Of a DNA stretch of 7,933 nt, positions 6,125 to 7,933 are shown one piece after another (the stretch's first letter is position 1; each line of letters opens with the position of its first letter). Source of the stretch: Deltaproteobacteria bacterium (GTDB taxonomy: Bacteria > Desulfobacterota > Binatia > UBA9968); NCBI GenBank assembly GCA_020027655.1, contig JAHKKJ010000141.1, positions 1 through 7,933 on the forward strand. The letters are read 5' to 3'. A program made the translations under genes and the position numbers. The notes below the pieces were generated by a model, which did no database searches, was not told the origin of the DNA, and saw only the letters and a program-made list of their open reading frames with translations.

Positions 6125-7555
6125 ATGACTCGCCGCATCGTCGTGGTCGGTGGCGGCATCGCTGGGCTGGCCGCAGCGCACCGCCTGATAGAGCTGAACA
6201 AGGAGAAGTCTCTCGATATCGAAGTGGTGCTGCTCGAAGCATCACCTCGACTTGGCGGGGCCATCGCTACCGAGCGCGTTGGAGATTTCCTCGTCGAAGC
6301 CGGTCCGGATTCCTTTATCACGGAAAAGCCTTGGGCGCTTCGTTTGTGCGAGCGCTTAGGCCTCACCTCACGCCTGGTATCAACCCAAGCGGCGTATCAA
6401 AAGATCTACGTCGTCCACGACGGCAGGTTGGAACCTCTTCCGGAAGGCTTTTTCCTACTTGCGCCCACGCGATTCTGGCCCTTCGTGCAGACGCCAATTT
6501 TTTCATTGACCGGTAAACTCAGAATGGCCGCCGAGATTTTTCTGCCGCGTGGCGCTCTGAACGGTGATGAGAGCCTAGGGGCTTTCGTTCGGCGGCGCTT
6601 CGGCGCAGAAGCTTTAGATCGAGTTGCGCAACCCCTCCTGGGCGGCATCTATGCAGCGGATCCGGACAAACTCAGCCTCAGCGCAACCATGCCGCGCTTC
6701 AAGGAAATGGAACGCGCCCATCGCAGCATTGTTCTCTCGATGGTTTCCGAGCAAAGGCGGCGCGCTCGCAACCGCGAGGCCGGCAGCGGCGCCCGTTGGA
6801 GTTTGTTCGTCACCCTCGCCGGCGGCATGCAGGAATTGGTAGACCGGATCGTAAGCCGACTCCCCGAGGGATGTGTGCGCTCGAATACTCTAATCGCAAG
6901 ACTTATCCGGGATACGGATAAGAACCTCTGGAAGGTTACGACCGGCGGGAACGAAAGCCTTGAAGTGGATGGCGTCGTTCTGGCAACTCCTTCGTTCCAA
7001 ACCGCAGAGTTGCTTGGCGACGTTGCCTCCACCGCTGCCGATGATTTGAAGCAGATCTCGTACGCATCCACGGCAACGGTGAGTCTCGCGTTCCGACAAA
7101 AAGATTTCCCTCGCCCGCTCGATAGCTTCGGCTTCGTCGTACCGGCCATCGAGTCGAGAAAAATCATCGCCTGCACTTTCAGCAGTTTGAAATATCCCGG
7201 CAGAGCGCCGGAAGGTCATGTATTGCTGCGCGCCTTCGTCGGTGGCAGTCTACAGCCGGAATTATTTCACGACGACGACGCAACCATGGAGAAAAATGTG
7301 CGTGACGAACTCGCAAGCTTGCTGGGCGTGATCGCTCAACCGCTTTTCTCACGGGTCTGGCGCCATCCGAACTCCATGCCTCAGTATCATTTGGGCCATC
7401 AGGCGCGCATTCAGCGAATCGAAGCGCAGCTCGCAAAATTCCCTGGCCTCGCTCTTGCCGGCAATGCTTATCATGGCGTCGGCATTGCCGATTGCGTTCG
7501 CACCGGCGAAGAGGCGGCGGAAAAAGTCATCAATCACGTTCTAGGAGGGTGCTAA
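6125..7555 (+). CDS. hemY: FAD-dependent protoporphyrinogen/coproporphyrinogen oxidase (HemY/CgoX type)
   Basis: The enzyme uses FAD and O2 to oxidise a porphyrinogen to the porphyrin that ferrochelatase uses. It is usually membrane-associated; no transmembrane helix is visible. The 476 residues fit the family. The N-terminal Rossmann motif VVVGGGIAGLAAAHRL (6-21) continues into VVLLEASPRLGGAI (34-47), followed by VEAGPDSFITEKP (57-69). LLGGIYAADPDKLS lies near 175-190, and the C-terminal FAD-binding segment is GNAYHGVGIADCVRTGEEAA (446-465). ATG 6125 is well placed, four codons before the Rossmann strand, but no Shine-Dalgarno precedes it; the sequence there is the end of a large inverted repeat. 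The last codons (LGGC, stop) coincide with the left end of a MITE-like element. The order hemE-hemH-hemY matches the Bacillus operon, where this enzyme works on coproporphyrinogen; in myxobacteria the relative acts on protoporphyrinogen. Confidence 0.95.
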   Translation: MTRRIVVVGGGIAGLAAAHRLIELNKEKSLDIEVVLLEASPRLGGAIATERVGDFLVEAGPDSFITEKPWALRLCERLGLTSRLVSTQAAYQKIYVVHDGRLEPLPEGFFLLAPTRFWPFVQTPIFSLTGKLRMAAEIFLPRGALNGDESLGAFVRRRFGAEALDRVAQPLLGGIYAADPDKLSLSATMPRFKEMERAHRSIVLSMVSEQRRRARNREAGSGARWSLFVTLAGGMQELVDRIVSRLPEGCVRSNTLIARLIRDTDKNLWKVTTGGNESLEVDGVVLATPSFQTAELLGDVASTAADDLKQISYASTATVSLAFRQKDFPRPLDSFGFVVPAIESRKIIACTFSSLKYPGRAPEGHVLLRAFVGGSLQPELFHDDDATMEKNVRDELASLLGVIAQPLFSRVWRHPNSMPQYHLGHQARIQRIEAQLAKFPGLALAGNAYHGVGIADCVRTGEEAAEKVINHVLGGC

Positions 7556-7677
7556 AAAGGTTCGGAATGGTTCGAGAGCCTCACCATGAACGGAAAACTT
7601 CAATAAAAATCAAGACACCTCCGTTCGTCCTGAGCAGCGTCGAAGGACTCCAAAAGAGTTTTTCAGCAACCTGTTAG
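7541..7677. mobile_element. MITE-like non-coding element with terminal inverted repeats
   Basis: The left end CTAGGAGGGTGCTAAAAAGG (7541-7560) is an imperfect inverted copy of the right end GTTTTTCAGCAACCTGTTAG (7658-7677). TA dinucleotides at 7542-7543 and 7675-7676 would fit a TA target duplication, as in IS630/Tc1-type MITEs. Inside is a second imperfect inverted repeat: 7569-7594 (ending ATGAACGGA) against 7620-7648 (starting TCCGTTCGTCC and ending GTCGAAGGAC). The right inner arm resembles the widespread GTTCGTCCTGAGC...GTCGAAGGAC interspersed repeat. There is no transposase ORF, so it would depend on an enzyme encoded elsewhere. The left end overlaps the final codons of hemY. Confidence 0.6.
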
Positions 7678-7678
7678 T

Positions 7679-7707
7679 GTAGGGACGGGTTTGAAACCCG
7701 CCCCTAC
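7679..7707. repeat. 29-bp palindromic interspersed repeat (GTAGGG...CCCTAC)
   Basis: Arms of 14 bp, GTAGGGACGGGTTT (7679-7692) and AAACCCGCCCCTAC (7694-7707), flank a single central G with one mismatch (A7685/C7701). It begins one base after the MITE-like element and resembles a REP-like palindrome common in intergenic DNA of many environmental bacteria. The transcript would form a hairpin followed only by TTCTT, so it might slow or end the hemEHY transcript, but it is a poor intrinsic terminator. Confidence 0.75.
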
Positions 7708-7710
7708 TTC

Positions 7711-7740
7711 TTGACGTCCGCGGTCCAATCGGACTATCAG
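7711..7740 (+). promoter_or_regulatory. Possible sigma70-type promoter of the amidohydrolase gene
   Basis: TTGACG (7711-7716, 5 of 6 to consensus) and TATCAG (7735-7740, 4 of 6) are 18 bp apart, about 50 bases before the ATG. A short GTCCG...CGGAC inverted repeat (7716-7720 and 7730-7734) lies between the boxes and could be an operator, but it is only 5 bp per arm. Confidence 0.4.
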
Positions 7741-7791
7741 TCAAACATCAACGAACTCGTCCACGCTTGAGCGGGATTCAGGAGACCCTAT

Positions 7792-7933
7792 ATGGCTATG
7801 ATCATCATCGACTCACAAGTTCACATTTGGGGACCGGAAACACCGAACAAGCCGTACTTTACGGAAAATGCCTCCAAGCCTCATCGACCCATACCACTGG
7901 GTCACAAGGAACTGCTGCGGGAAATGGACGCCA
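7792..7933 (+). CDS. Amidohydrolase-2 family (COG3618-like) metal-dependent hydrolase, N-terminal part
   Basis: Only the first 47 codons are in the window; the frame is open to the end. The start IIIDSQVHIWGPETP (4-18) followed by KPHRPIPLGHKELLREMDA (29-47) is typical of the predicted TIM-barrel amidohydrolases related to lactonases and decarboxylases that hydrolyse or decarboxylate small organic acids. The substrate cannot be inferred. The usual first-strand metal motif H-x-H is Q9-V10-H11 here, a variant I recall from a large subgroup of this family. The start is well supported: AGGAGA (7780-7785) is 6 nt before ATG 7792, whereas the second in-frame ATG (7798) would be 12 nt away. A possible promoter precedes it, and repeats separate it from hemY, so it is unlikely to belong to the haem operon. 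Confidence 0.85.
   Translation, partial: MAMIIIDSQVHIWGPETPNKPYFTENASKPHRPIPLGHKELLREMDA

Noticed and set aside
6649..7176. 175-codon minus-strand frame over hemY
   Set aside because: It is a shadow of the conserved FAD oxidase on the other strand with low-complexity Ser/Arg content.
7492..7677. 61-codon + frame running from hemY into the repeat element
   Set aside because: It starts out of frame within hemY and reads through non-coding repeat DNA; there is no Shine-Dalgarno.

Overview
The window reads as a chromosomal stretch of housekeeping genes from a moderately GC-rich, uncultured-type bacterium. All convincing genes lie on the + strand. The taxonomy is only an inference. The HemH resembles actinobacterial ferrochelatases. 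The intergenic spaces are full of short interspersed repeats: 7-mer and 9-mer tandem repeats, a MITE-like element and a GTAGGG/CCCTAC palindrome. I associate repeats of this kind with soil or groundwater lineages such as Binatota, Tectomicrobia, NC10 or former deltaproteobacterial groups. I cannot fix the phylum from this sequence alone.

Layout. (1) 2-1146: the 3' end of clpB (AAA+ disaggregase, D2 domain), followed by a 58-residue, very basic small ORF that starts on a TTG overlapping the clpB stop codon. Two tandem intrinsic terminators close this unit (1172-1202 and 1245-1277). (2) 1370-2806: a DHA2-type MFS multidrug exporter standing alone. (3) 2811-2846: a short 9-bp repeat array, then a recognisable sigma70-like promoter and dinB (DNA polymerase IV, 2912-4033). 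(4) 4077-7555: the haem cluster hemE-hemH-hemY (uroporphyrinogen decarboxylase, ferrochelatase, FAD-dependent porphyrinogen oxidase). Its order matches the Bacillus hemEHY operon. A 27-bp imperfect inverted repeat made of 7-bp units separates hemH from hemY. (5) 7541-7707: a MITE-like element whose left end supplies the last codons of hemY, followed directly by a 29-bp palindrome. (6) 7792-end: the first 47 codons of an amidohydrolase-2 family (TIM-barrel metal hydrolase) gene with a strong Shine-Dalgarno.

How the genes fit together. hemE, hemH and hemY act on one pathway, from uroporphyrinogen III to an oxidised porphyrin with iron inserted. Whether the route runs through protoporphyrin or coproporphyrin cannot be decided here, because neither hemN/hemF nor chdC/hemQ is in the window. 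clpB (proteostasis), the MFS exporter and dinB (lesion bypass) are stress-related but look like independent units rather than one system. I do not see a defence system, CRISPR array, phage or toxin-antitoxin pair. The most unusual content is the small ORF coupled to clpB and the way repeats shape the ends of hemH and hemY.
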